From positions 248,001-312,000 of the forward strand of contig NZ_CP027062.1 in NCBI RefSeq assembly GCF_002966125.1: a DNA stretch of 64,000 bases. The letters run 5' to 3'. The notes under the pieces were generated by a model. The model did no database searches. It worked only from the letters and a program-made list of their open reading frames with translations, and was not told the DNA's origin. The translations under genes and the position numbers were made by a program. This document shows, one piece after another, positions 18,601 to 26,544 of the stretch (positions are counted from its first letter, which is position 1; the number at the start of each line of letters is the position of its first letter). Source of the stretch: Pukyongia salina (GTDB taxonomy: Bacteria; Bacteroidota; Bacteroidia; Flavobacteriales; Flavobacteriaceae).

Positions 18601-21600
18601 TGCTACCATACGCTCTGGCGGAGTAGGAGGAATTAACCAAACCGGAGGAGTTATAACTGCAAATAATCTAATAATCAATACGGGCGGGCAAACCGCCACG
18701 ATCACCCAGCCAGGAAACGATGTAAACACCTTAAATGTGGGTACTGGTTCTGCAACATTCACAGATGTAGACGATGTTAGTATAACAGGAATAAACCCGT
18801 TGAATCAATTATCGGTTACTGCCACCGATATAGACTTCTCTAATACAGCGACAGTTACCTTAAGTGGTGCCGGTGCCAATGTTTTTAATGGAAATATCAC
18901 AGCGAATCCGGGATCACAGTTAAATCAAAATTTAGGAGATGTAAGTTTTACCGGAACAACGATAAACCTCAATAATCTTCAGTATAATGGCGCTGGTGGA
19001 ACAAATACCAGTTTCGACGCAACTACAACGACAGCAGGAAGTGCATTAACTTTCTTCAATTTAAATGTAAATAGTGGAGATTATCAAACCAACGCAGTTA
19101 CAACCTTTGTGAACGGGACAGCTATGTTTGGATCTACTGCCAATTTAATTGGTACCGGAACAATTAGTGGAGACGTGGTTATAGCCAATGGAGGGGAGCT
19201 CGCTCCAGGTAACAGTCCTGGTTGTCTTTCCACCGGAAGTTTAACCTTATCATCAGGTTCTACTGCATCCTTCGAAGTAGCAGGTCCTACCCCGTGTACG
19301 CAACACGACCAGGTTCAGGTTACAGGAACTGTGACTATAAACGGGGCTACTTTTAACCCTTTGATAGGTTATGCTAATGCGCCCGCAGATGAAATTATAT
19401 TAATTCTTAATGATGGCGTGGATGCTGTAACCGGAACCTTCGCAGGATTACCGGAAGGTACTGCAGTGAATTTCGGTGCATTTATGGGATTCATCTCCTA
19501 TGTAGGAGGTGATGGAAACGACGTAATCCTCGCGGCAGACACTACTCCACCTACAGTAACCTGTCCTTCGGATATAACTCAAGGCACAGATCCGGGTATG
19601 TGTAGTGCGGTGGTAACTTTCACCGTAACAGCTACAGACGACAATCCTGGAGTAACCCTTGTGGTAACGCCTCCGTCGGGAAGTACTTTCCCAGTAGGAA
19701 CTACCCTGGTAACAGCTACAGCCACTGATGCCTCTGGAAATATGGCAAGCTGTACTTTTAATGTTACGGTTAACGATACTGAAGACCCGGTGGTTACCTG
19801 TCCGGCCGATATAACACAAGCGAATGACCCGGGTATGTGCGGAGCGGTGGTCACTTTTATGGCTTCCGCCACCGATAACTGTCCCGGAGTAACTACTTCT
19901 AGTGTACCAGCATCAGGTAGTTTTTTCCCAGTAGGAACAACTACAGTTACAGTGACTGCAACAGATGCAGCAGGAAATACAGACACCTGTATGTTCGATG
20001 TAACAGTAAACGATACCGAAAATCCAACGATTAGCTGTCCGGCAGATATCGTGGTTGGCAACGATCCCGGAGTTTGTGGAGCCGTTATAACCTTTGCGGA
20101 CGCGACTGCCATGGATAATTGTGCAGGAGTTACTGTGACACAAACTAGTGGTCTGGCTTCGGGCTCAACCTTCCCTGTTGGTACTACGGCTGTTACCTTT
20201 ACAGCAACAGACGCGGCAGGAAACACAGCTATGTGCAGCTTTAATGTAACCGTTAACGACACTGAAGATCCTGTAATAACCTGCCCTACAGATATTATAG
20301 TAAGCAATGATCCGGGTGTATGTGAGGCTGTAGTAACTTATACAGCACCCGTGGGTACCGATAATTGCCCCGGGGCAACTACAATGCAAACTGCTGGTTT
20401 ACCTAGCGGAAGCTCATTCCCGGTTGGAACAACAACAAATACATTTGTGGTAACAGATGCCAGTGGAAATACAGCAACTTGTAGTTTTGATGTTATCGTT
20501 AACGATACAGAAGACCCGGTAGTTACCTGTCCGGCCGATATAACACAAGCGAATGACCCCGGCATGTGTGGAGCGGTGGTCACTTTTATGGCTTCCGCCA
20601 CAGATAACTGTCCCGGAGTAACTACTTCTAGTGTACCAGCATCAGGTAGTTTTTTCCCAGTGGGAACAACAACAGTTACAGTAACTGCAACAGATGCGGC
20701 AGGAAATACAGCTACCTGTAGTTTTGATGTAACCATCAATGATACGGAAGATCCTGTAATTAGCTGTCCGGCTAATATTAGTGTAAACAACGACCCAGGG
20801 CTTTGTTCGGCGGTGGTAACTTATACTACCCCCGTAGGAACCGATAACTGTGCCGGTGCAACTACAGCCCAAACAGCTGGTTTACCATCGGGATCTGCAT
20901 TCCCTGTGGGAACAACAACCAATACTTTTGTGGTGACCGATGCTTCCGGAAATACAGCTACTTGTAGCTTCGACGTAACTGTAACCGATAACGAACCACC
21001 AGTGGCGGTTTGTATGGATATTACAGTACAATTGGATGCTAATGGTATGGCGAGTATAACTCCTTTCGATGTGGACGGAGGCAGTACAGATAACTGCGGA
21101 ATTGCTTCACTTGCTGTGTCGCCAAGCACTTTCGATTGTTCGAATGTAGGCACAAATACTGTAACCCTTACCGTTACAGATACCAGTGGTAACTCCTCAT
21201 CCTGCACCGCTACTGTTACGGTTGAAGATAATGTACCTCCAACCGCCATGTGTGTACCGGACTTTACCCTACCACTAGATGCGACAGGTAATGCTTCTAT
21301 CACCCCGGCCGATATTGACAACGGGTCTACCGATGCCTGTGGTATCGCGAGCCTAAGCATATCGCCGAGTACATTCACATGTGCCGATGTTGGACCTAAT
21401 ACGGTAACTCTAACCGTTACCGATGTTAACGGAAATGTGTCTACTTGTACAACAGTAGTCACAGTAGAAGACGTAACTCCACCATCAATTGCATGTCCGG
21501 CAGATGTAACTACATCTAACGATCCAGGCATTTGTGGAGCCACCGTATTCTTTGCCGATGCAATTGCTACGGACGAATGTGGAGTAATGTCTGTTGTGCA

Positions 21601-22969
21601 AACCATGGGGCCACCAAGCGGAAGTGTATTCCCTGTTGGAACAACTACCATCGAATTTACTGCAACCGATGTGAACGGTAATACTAATACGTGTACGTTC
21701 GACATTACAGTTACCGACGACGAGCCGCCAGTGGCAGTTTGTATGGATATAACCATCTCACTTGATGCTTCAGGAAATGCTTCTATCACGCCAATGGATG
21801 TGGATGGTGGGTCTACCGATAATTGTGGTATTGCCTCAATGACGGTTACCCCAAGTACGTTCACTTGTGCCGATGTTGGACCTAATAACGTAGTTTTAGA
21901 AGTAACCGATACTAGCGGTAATGTTTCCAGCTGTACTGCTGTTGTTACCGTAGAAGATGTTACTCCCCCGGTAGCAGTATGCCAGGATATTACTGTTCAG
22001 CTGGACGTGAACGGAATGGCTACCATTACCGGAACCGATGTGGACGGAGGTTCTACCGATGCCTGCGGTGTGGCAAGTTTAAGCGTATCTCCAGATACCT
22101 TCGATTGCTCCAACGTAGGGGATAATGTGGTTACCCTTACTGTAACCGATGTTAATGGAAATACCTCTACCTGTACAGCGGTTGTGACCGTTGAAGACAA
22201 TATAGCACCGGATCTGGTGTGTATGGATATTACGTTGGAATTGGATGAGAATGGTGAGGCTGTGATCACACCAGATGACGTTATCCTTAGTAATACCGAT
22301 GCCTGTGGTATCGATACTACTGCGGTCGATATCTTCGAGTTTGACTGTGACGATGTAGGAACTCCTGTTACTGTGACGGTATTCTCCATAGATGTTAACG
22401 GAAATATCAGTTCGTGTATGGCGGTTGTAACCGTGGTAGATGCACTCCCACCGGTAGTAACCTGTCCGGCAGATCAAACTGTCGATCCCGGACCTGGAAA
22501 CCTGTTCTACACAGTTCCTGATTATTTTGCAACCGGGGAAGCGACTGCTGTCGACAATTGTACCGATCCCTTGACTATAACATCACAGGATCCGGCAGCA
22601 GGTACCCAACTCACCGATGGTGTCTATACAGTAACCATTTGTGCTACCGATGATTCAGGAAATGAAGGATGCTGTACTTTCGAGCTTACCGTGGAAAGTA
22701 TTCTGGGCGGTAACGATCCGGCAGATTTCAGAACCCTGGTACTCTATCCTAACCCGGCTACAGATGTGATATATCTTAGTAATCCTAAGCGAATGGAGCT
22801 TGAGCAAGTAGCAATCTACGATCTAACAGGTAGATTGGTGAAGACCATTGGCCTGGAAGGAATGGGAAGTGAAAAAGCCATTGATATCTCGGAGTTGGCA
22901 TCGGCAACCTATATGTTCATTATAAATAGTGAATATGGGCAAATGACAAAATCGATCGTTAAGGAATAG
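15683..22969 (+). CDS. Giant secreted HYR-repeat protein with T9SS type A sorting domain
   Basis: 2428 residues. Signal peptide about 1-24. Three tandem modules follow (about 25-300, 300-580 and 580-755): each has a FETF-W-aromatic domain with GAGGSDRY; in the first two it is followed by an Ig-like domain of the type PPxVQSI...VDFxVTFNExA, ending in DIED. Residues 760-1280 are Asn/Thr/Gly-rich and probably form a beta-helix. From about 1284 there are six HYR domains (PPTVTCPSDI... TATDASGNxATC), two domains of a related type (PPVAVCMDITVQLDANG... DNCGI), another HYR, three more of the related type, and a final HYR. The last 80 residues are a type A T9SS signal (YPNPATDVIYL... YDLTGRLVKT... 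near the end KSIVKE). The protein is expected to be exported through T9SS and anchored or released at the cell surface as an adhesin. It is monocistronic. Confidence 0.88.
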   Translation: MKNLYFLLISLLIAAIPATSVVAQGTETFETPLPVNSTSWTNAGLTFSSSSANFDTDEFIGAGAGGSDRYIDNIDAPATGSIYSISITGGATLFTMQSMEVYVSSIATGDNPTDDGSMIFRGFNGVTEEFSYTKPMGTFPTDFTNNGFFLLDFSAIPGLGDVSDTNIDRIEIELAGAFQYFAVDNFAFDNEVLEADPPEVQSITVVGTPNSTATSVDFLVTFNENANLVTTDDFSVDATGGVTGSITGISGSGTMYTLTVSGISGEGTISIDLNGGSDIEDDLGNAGPPAFTAGEVHVVSRCFQETFESFTAGDIMWSSNGVTYSSGTANFNVELFANGGAGGSDQFLSNDADQGTMRVYTIAPTGAELFTVEAADFYLSSELNGANPTDDGTLTLEGRLGGSTLYTIQKTMGFPTDFSVNNGFYTVDFATEGSADYSLTNIDELRITIGGLFEYIAMDNFEHCEEITAAAPPIVQSIKLVGNPPANSASVDFEVIFNEDAVNVSTDDFSLDLQGTAAGTINSITGSGNTYMVDINGISGEGSLRLDLNPGTDIEDLSGNTPPDPFTDGERFIVSICDVETFEGLPIGTFSWTTNTVPWTAGSTDFGVDEFIGAGAGGSDRYLDNVTSPGLLDVNSIAITDTQMVKMGSMEIYVSSDPVGANPTDDGTLTVVGKLDGVTQYTIVKSMGFPTIFGSTHGFYLWDFSTEGGVDNSMTDIDEIELTLGGAFEYLAVDNFKFCMDPPDETEVALAGGTLTITDINGGTSDDVFDLSVVGPNLRITNTVDRFLVSGAGVVEVDDNTVDVLLANITNGIVLNAAAGNDSYTQSSAITLGGVSNDFTVQNIESFTQSAALDVGGSVTYGVSGAVTLNTTTAGGDLTIASVGNITDSGNTITVSGAASLNTGAAGNIDMSGPFNVSGMIDVDALNVTIFNTPSVPWIVNNISASTGNINITSNSNGLTLTGSITANAGAGNATIRSGGVGGINQTGGVITANNLIINTGGQTATITQPGNDVNTLNVGTGSATFTDVDDVSITGINPLNQLSVTATDIDFSNTATVTLSGAGANVFNGNITANPGSQLNQNLGDVSFTGTTINLNNLQYNGAGGTNTSFDATTTTAGSALTFFNLNVNSGDYQTNAVTTFVNGTAMFGSTANLIGTGTISGDVVIANGGELAPGNSPGCLSTGSLTLSSGSTASFEVAGPTPCTQHDQVQVTGTVTINGATFNPLIGYANAPADEIILILNDGVDAVTGTFAGLPEGTAVNFGAFMGFISYVGGDGNDVILAADTTPPTVTCPSDITQGTDPGMCSAVVTFTVTATDDNPGVTLVVTPPSGSTFPVGTTLVTATATDASGNMASCTFNVTVNDTEDPVVTCPADITQANDPGMCGAVVTFMASATDNCPGVTTSSVPASGSFFPVGTTTVTVTATDAAGNTDTCMFDVTVNDTENPTISCPADIVVGNDPGVCGAVITFADATAMDNCAGVTVTQTSGLASGSTFPVGTTAVTFTATDAAGNTAMCSFNVTVNDTEDPVITCPTDIIVSNDPGVCEAVVTYTAPVGTDNCPGATTMQTAGLPSGSSFPVGTTTNTFVVTDASGNTATCSFDVIVNDTEDPVVTCPADITQANDPGMCGAVVTFMASATDNCPGVTTSSVPASGSFFPVGTTTVTVTATDAAGNTATCSFDVTINDTEDPVISCPANISVNNDPGLCSAVVTYTTPVGTDNCAGATTAQTAGLPSGSAFPVGTTTNTFVVTDASGNTATCSFDVTVTDNEPPVAVCMDITVQLDANGMASITPFDVDGGSTDNCGIASLAVSPSTFDCSNVGTNTVTLTVTDTSGNSSSCTATVTVEDNVPPTAMCVPDFTLPLDATGNASITPADIDNGSTDACGIASLSISPSTFTCADVGPNTVTLTVTDVNGNVSTCTTVVTVEDVTPPSIACPADVTTSNDPGICGATVFFADAIATDECGVMSVVQTMGPPSGSVFPVGTTTIEFTATDVNGNTNTCTFDITVTDDEPPVAVCMDITISLDASGNASITPMDVDGGSTDNCGIASMTVTPSTFTCADVGPNNVVLEVTDTSGNVSSCTAVVTVEDVTPPVAVCQDITVQLDVNGMATITGTDVDGGSTDACGVASLSVSPDTFDCSNVGDNVVTLTVTDVNGNTSTCTAVVTVEDNIAPDLVCMDITLELDENGEAVITPDDVILSNTDACGIDTTAVDIFEFDCDDVGTPVTVTVFSIDVNGNISSCMAVVTVVDALPPVVTCPADQTVDPGPGNLFYTVPDYFATGEATAVDNCTDPLTITSQDPAAGTQLTDGVYTVTICATDDSGNEGCCTFELTVESILGGNDPADFRTLVLYPNPATDVIYLSNPKRMELEQVAIYDLTGRLVKTIGLEGMGSEKAIDISELASATYMFIINSEYGQMTKSIVKE

Positions 22970-22988
22970 TTTAATTTAAATTGATAGA

Positions 22989-23022
22989 AAAACCCTTCTT
23001 TAGATTACCAAAGAAGGGTTTT
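22989..23022 (+). terminator. Intrinsic terminator of the HYR protein gene
   Basis: Perfect 13-bp stem AAAACCCTTCTTT / AAAGAAGGGTTTT with an 8-base loop and a T tract. Confidence 0.9.
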
Positions 23023-23090
23023 TTATTTTTATTACTGTATTTTTAATCGCAACTTTAATTTTTCTCCCAACCCTTAAAATCCATAGTTTC

Positions 23091-23444
23091 ATGTTACCCT
23101 GGCATCAATATTTATTAGGCGTAATTTTTGTCGCTGCAGGTTTTTATCACTTTAAAAAACCTAAACTATACGAGCGTATCATGCCACCTTATCTTCCTAT
23201 GCCGTCCACTTTGGTTTTAATTAGCGGTGCGACGGAAATGATCTTAGGGCTTATGTTTCTAAATCCTTCTACACAAACCATTGCCGGCTGGGGTTTAATA
23301 GGGTTATTGGTGCTTTTCATCCCTGTTCATGTCTATATGCTTCAAAATGAAAAAGCCTCTCTCAATCTACCCAAATGGGTACTTATCCTGCGTTTACCGC
23401 TACAACTTGTTCTAATGTACTGGGTGTATCTATATTTGAAATAA
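23091..23444 (+). CDS. DoxX-like small membrane protein
   Basis: 117 residues with about four hydrophobic helices (LLGVIFVAAGFYHF, LVLISGATEMILGLMFL, GWGLIGLLVLFIPVHVYML, VLILRLPLQLVLMYWVYLYL). The GxxHF and the G-A-T-E-M-I-L-G helix are characteristic of DoxX-like inner membrane proteins, whose biochemical role is mostly unknown. Its stop codon overlaps the start codon of the following AlkB-like gene by one base (TAATG), so the two are translationally coupled. Confidence 0.75.
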   Translation: MLPWHQYLLGVIFVAAGFYHFKKPKLYERIMPPYLPMPSTLVLISGATEMILGLMFLNPSTQTIAGWGLIGLLVLFIPVHVYMLQNEKASLNLPKWVLILRLPLQLVLMYWVYLYLK

Positions 23445-24055
23445 TGGAACTTTTTAATTCTGAAGATCTGTTAAATACCAACCTTGATCTAAAAGATGCG
23501 GATGTTATCTACTTCCCTGCTTTTCTATCACCAAGTGCAGCTACTTCCTACTTCAAAAAACTTTATGCAGATACTCCGTGGCAACAGGATGATATCAAAC
23601 TTTTTGGAAAAGTTTATCCTCAGCCTCGCCTCACAGCCTTGTATGGCAATAATGACCGGTCGTATAGCTATTCCGGGATCGTCATGAATCCAATGCCATT
23701 CACTCCCCTGTTACTGGAGATTAAAGATAAGGTTGAGAAAGTTACGGATGTAAAATTCACCACTGTTTTGCTAAATCTGTACCGCGACGGGAACGATAGT
23801 AATGGCTGGCATAGCGATGACGAAAAGGAACTCGGACAGGATCCGGTTATTGCATCGATTAGTCTTGGTGCTAAACGAAGGTTTCAAATGCGGCATAAAA
23901 AAGATAAAAGCCTGCGCACCAATATAGAGCTGGAACATGGCAGCTTATTAATTATGAAAGGATCTACCCAACACTATTGGCAACACCAGCTTCCAAAATC
24001 GAAACGGATTACCGAGCCTCGTATCAACTTAACTTTCAGGATTATTGCCTCATAA
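23444..24055 (+). CDS. AlkB-like Fe(II)/2-oxoglutarate dioxygenase
   Basis: 203 residues starting at MELFNSEDL; an upstream in-frame Met at 23375 lies inside the DoxX-like gene and its extra 23 residues show no family similarity, so it is rejected. Motifs: PRLTALYGN, then LLNLYRDGNDSNGWHSDDE, in which His and Asp are the first two iron ligands; SISLGAKRRFQMRHK; and LIMKGSTQHYWQHQLPKSKR plus RINLTFR, providing the distal His and the 2-oxoglutarate-binding arginines. AlkB enzymes oxidatively remove alkyl groups from DNA or RNA bases. The 3' end overlaps the convergent DoxX-like gene by 14 bases. Confidence 0.88.
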   Translation: MELFNSEDLLNTNLDLKDADVIYFPAFLSPSAATSYFKKLYADTPWQQDDIKLFGKVYPQPRLTALYGNNDRSYSYSGIVMNPMPFTPLLLEIKDKVEKVTDVKFTTVLLNLYRDGNDSNGWHSDDEKELGQDPVIASISLGAKRRFQMRHKKDKSLRTNIELEHGSLLIMKGSTQHYWQHQLPKSKRITEPRINLTFRIIAS

Positions 24056-24437
24056 GGCGAGAAACACCCGAAGGAGTTGTGTACGAATAAAGTGTAGACA
24101 ACATGAGTAATACCAGCCCGTGATATATCAATTTTGGGTACATCCCGGCAGCGATTAAAAATACCGACATTGTAAATGACAAAACAATCCCTACGATTAT
24201 GGTTTTCTTATAACAAATATTAAGCAGTAGTAGAAGTCCTAAAATGGATTCGATAAAAGGAACAACAGTAGCTCCGGTGGATAATAAAAACTCACCCCCT
24301 ATAAAAAACCTTGTAAAATTAACCTCAACAAAATCTATATATTCAGCCAGATGGATAATTTTCCATAAGCCGTGGAGCATTATAACACCTCCGGTAACAA
24401 TTCGCAGCGCGTTTTTAACCTCTTTAAATTTCTTCAT
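24042..24437 (-). CDS. DoxX-family membrane protein
   Basis: 131 residues with an N-terminal basic segment and four hydrophobic helices (IVTGGVIMLHGLWKI; VVPFIESILGLLLLLNI; TIIVGIVLSFTMSVFLIAAGM; LIYHGLVLLMLSTLYSY). The R-x-x-x-G-x-x-M-L-x-H-G pattern of helix 1 and P-F-I-E helix 2 fit the DoxX family. It differs from the DoxX-like protein at 23091 and converges on the same AlkB-like gene. An 18-bp perfect palindrome lies about 100 bases upstream. Confidence 0.75.
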   Translation of the reverse strand: MKKFKEVKNALRIVTGGVIMLHGLWKIIHLAEYIDFVEVNFTRFFIGGEFLLSTGATVVPFIESILGLLLLLNICYKKTIIVGIVLSFTMSVFLIAAGMYPKLIYHGLVLLMLSTLYSYTTPSGVSRLMRQ

Positions 24438-24538
24438 AAATCACTAAAAATCGCACAAAAGTACTCAATTTCAGTAAGTTAAGGTCGTATATTTCATTAA
24501 TGTTTTCATAAAATGCAGCCATAGAAATCTATTTTCGA

Positions 24539-24556
24539 TATTATGCATGCATAATA
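24539..24556. repeat. 18-bp perfect palindrome
   Basis: TATTATGCATGCATAATA is its own reverse complement. It lies between the S1/P1 nuclease gene (3' side) and the start of the minus-strand DoxX gene, in a 200-base AT-rich intergenic region without other features; it could be an operator for the DoxX gene. Confidence 0.5.
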
Positions 24557-24639
24557 AGATATAATTCACTCTATCCAATAGAATTTTTCAGGTTACCTTA
24601 GAATCGAATTTTCAAAAACTAGAAATACAGTTGTAACTA

Positions 24640-25419
24640 TCAATCGAAGATATCGTTCAGGACTTTTGCCAGCCTGATCCCTCCTTTTTGCATTTGGAAT
24701 CGTGCTGTGTCCACATATTTATACATATAACTATAACCCAGATCATCACCAACTTTTGTGTTTGCATAAATATCCTCGCATAAAACACGACTCTCCTTCA
24801 TCCAGTCGAGGATGTAACCGTTTTGGATTTCGTTTAACTGACCCTTTGATAGATTTCGAGTATTCGCAGCCAATTCAGAATAGGACATATTATAGCTCTC
24901 AATCATTTTGGTGTCCCAAACGGTATGAAGGTTGGTACCTTCCCCAAACCACAGCACCTGGAAATCGTTTCCGCCTTTATCACTTGCCATACCCACATGC
25001 AAAGGCTGATGCAGGTCTCCAATAAAATGCACCAGTAGTTTTAAATGAAATGCCTTCTCCTCTCTGGTCGTTGCCTCATCTTCCAGGATCTCTACACATT
25101 TGTATATTCCCTGGATTAGATCACCTCTATCACTCCTGGGGTGGGAATCGTAATCACTACCAAAGGGATAGTTCACAAAATGCCACGCCCAGTACTCCCC
25201 GTATCGTTTATCGCTTTTTATTTCATCTCCATAGGTGGAGACCAGCGCCAATGAAGCACCGTCCAGTAATTTGTTGATCTTCTTTGCGGCTTTTCTGCTA
25301 AGAAATTGCTCGGCTATTTCGCCCGTTGTTCTATGCCCTGTACGACCCCAGTCATAAACCTTTTCGGCAGCGGACAAACTACATACAGAAAGCATAATAA
25401 GGAAGACTGTAATTCTCAT
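24640..25419 (-). CDS. S1/P1-type zinc-dependent nuclease, exported
   Basis: About 259 residues from the Met of MRITVFLIML. A Met nine codons upstream is open in frame, but a perfect TATCTTTG promoter element (25442-25435, minus strand) lies between the two, so the inner start is preferred. A signal peptide ends near CSLSAAEK. The mature protein has the trinuclear-zinc ligands of the S1/P1 family in order: Trp and His in DWGRTGH, the WAWHFVNYP histidine, LLVHFIGDLHQPLHVG (His, Asp, His) and NLHTVWDTKM (His, Asp). These enzymes degrade single-stranded DNA and RNA outside the cytoplasm and can release 3'-phosphates, so a nutritional role is likely. Confidence 0.88.
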   Translation of the reverse strand: MRITVFLIMLSVCSLSAAEKVYDWGRTGHRTTGEIAEQFLSRKAAKKINKLLDGASLALVSTYGDEIKSDKRYGEYWAWHFVNYPFGSDYDSHPRSDRGDLIQGIYKCVEILEDEATTREEKAFHLKLLVHFIGDLHQPLHVGMASDKGGNDFQVLWFGEGTNLHTVWDTKMIESYNMSYSELAANTRNLSKGQLNEIQNGYILDWMKESRVLCEDIYANTKVGDDLGYSYMYKYVDTARFQMQKGGIRLAKVLNDIFD

Positions 25420-25434
25420 GCTCAATATTTTCAG

Positions 25435-25442
25435 CAAAGATA
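25435..25442 (-). promoter_or_regulatory. -7 element of the nuclease gene
   Basis: TATCTTTG on the minus strand matches TAnnTTTG exactly, about 15 bases before the chosen start codon; no clear -33 TTG is seen. Confidence 0.5.
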
Positions 25443-25573
25443 CCAAGCTTTCTATTAAAACGATACCAGCATGTGTTTATAAATGTTAACTTTATTTCAG
25501 AAAGTAATTGATACAGTAAACAATATTTATGCAGTTAGCTGTGTTGTGTATGCAAAACCCCAAAACTTTGGCA

Positions 25574-26503
25574 ATGAAAAACATCTTATATATCCTTCTC
25601 TTTTTTTTCTTCGGAAATGCGATCGCTCAAACCGATGCTTATACTTCCGAAGAGATCAAGATTAACGATCTAATTGAAGGCACATTATTACTACCTGATA
25701 CCGAACGGCCTCCGCTGGTGATCCTCATTGCCGGGTCCGGCCCTACCGACAGAAACGGTAATCAGGCCATGCAAAAGAACAATTCTCTTAAATTTCTCGC
25801 AGAAGGACTTTATAAGGAGAATATCGCCACTTTTAGATATGATAAGCGAATTCTCAAGATCATGAAAATGGGGAAGATCGACGAAACAAAAATAGATTTC
25901 GATCATTTCGTGGAAGACGCCAGGGATATACTCAATTTCTTTAAGAATGATAACAGGTTTGGTAACGTCATCCTGTTAGGTCACAGCCAGGGATCACTGG
26001 TAGGTATACTCGCGGCACAAAACGGTGCAGACGGATTTATTTCTCTGGCCGGGGCTGGTCAGGCCATCGATGATGTGATCGTTGCTCAACTCGAAAAACA
26101 GGCGCCAGGCCTCAAGGATAATGCGAGGCAAAGTTTTGATGACCTTAGAGTAAATGGTGTTGCGCAAAATTACAGTCCGGGACTGGCTTCTATCTTCCGG
26201 CCTTCTATTCAACCGTTTATCTTTAGCTGGATGAAGTACGATCCGGCAAAAGAGGTTGCTAAACTCGACATTCCTGTGCTAATAATCAATGGCGATAAGG
26301 ACCTTCAGGTTCATGTCTCGGAAGCCGAGATTCTACATGCCGCTAAACCGGATTCTAAATTAGAGATCATCGAGAATATGAATCATATCTTTAAGGAGAT
26401 TAAAGGCAATGATCTGGAGAATCAGAAATCCTATAACGAATACAACCGCCCGGTGATGCCTCAATTAATTGAGGCAATAAGCGAATTTATCTCCTCCATT
26501 TAG
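25574..26503 (+). CDS. Exported alpha/beta hydrolase
   Basis: 309 residues from MKNILYILLF, whose signal peptide ends at about AIAQ; a Met 15 codons upstream would bury the signal and is not used here. After IAGSGPTDRNGN (oxyanion-hole region) come LLGHSQGSLVG with the nucleophilic Ser, INGDKDLQVH with the acidic residue, and ENMNHIFKEI with the catalytic His. This is the usual order for serine-aminopeptidase-S33-like or esterase-type hydrolases of Bacteroidetes. The substrate is unknown; periplasmic location is expected. The next gene, a DUF819 protein, follows after 41 bases with its own possible promoter element. Confidence 0.85.
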   Translation: MKNILYILLFFFFGNAIAQTDAYTSEEIKINDLIEGTLLLPDTERPPLVILIAGSGPTDRNGNQAMQKNNSLKFLAEGLYKENIATFRYDKRILKIMKMGKIDETKIDFDHFVEDARDILNFFKNDNRFGNVILLGHSQGSLVGILAAQNGADGFISLAGAGQAIDDVIVAQLEKQAPGLKDNARQSFDDLRVNGVAQNYSPGLASIFRPSIQPFIFSWMKYDPAKEVAKLDIPVLIINGDKDLQVHVSEAEILHAAKPDSKLEIIENMNHIFKEIKGNDLENQKSYNEYNRPVMPQLIEAISEFISSI

Positions 26504-26544
26504 TTTCAGTAATTATTGTATTTTGCAGACAAACTTATACGATC

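Noticed and set aside
16202-22477. Many minus-strand open frames (up to 347 codons) inside the HYR protein gene
   Set aside because: They are low-stop shadows of repetitive Thr/Val/Ala-rich coding sequence; several carry no recognisable domain and they repeat with the HYR period.
23375-23443. Longer start for the AlkB-like gene
   Set aside because: It lies inside the upstream DoxX-like gene in another frame; the TAATG junction gives a natural coupled start.
24702-25277. Plus-strand frames of 107 and 75 codons opposite the S1/P1 nuclease gene
   Set aside because: They lie wholly antisense to a gene with all zinc ligands and have no family features.
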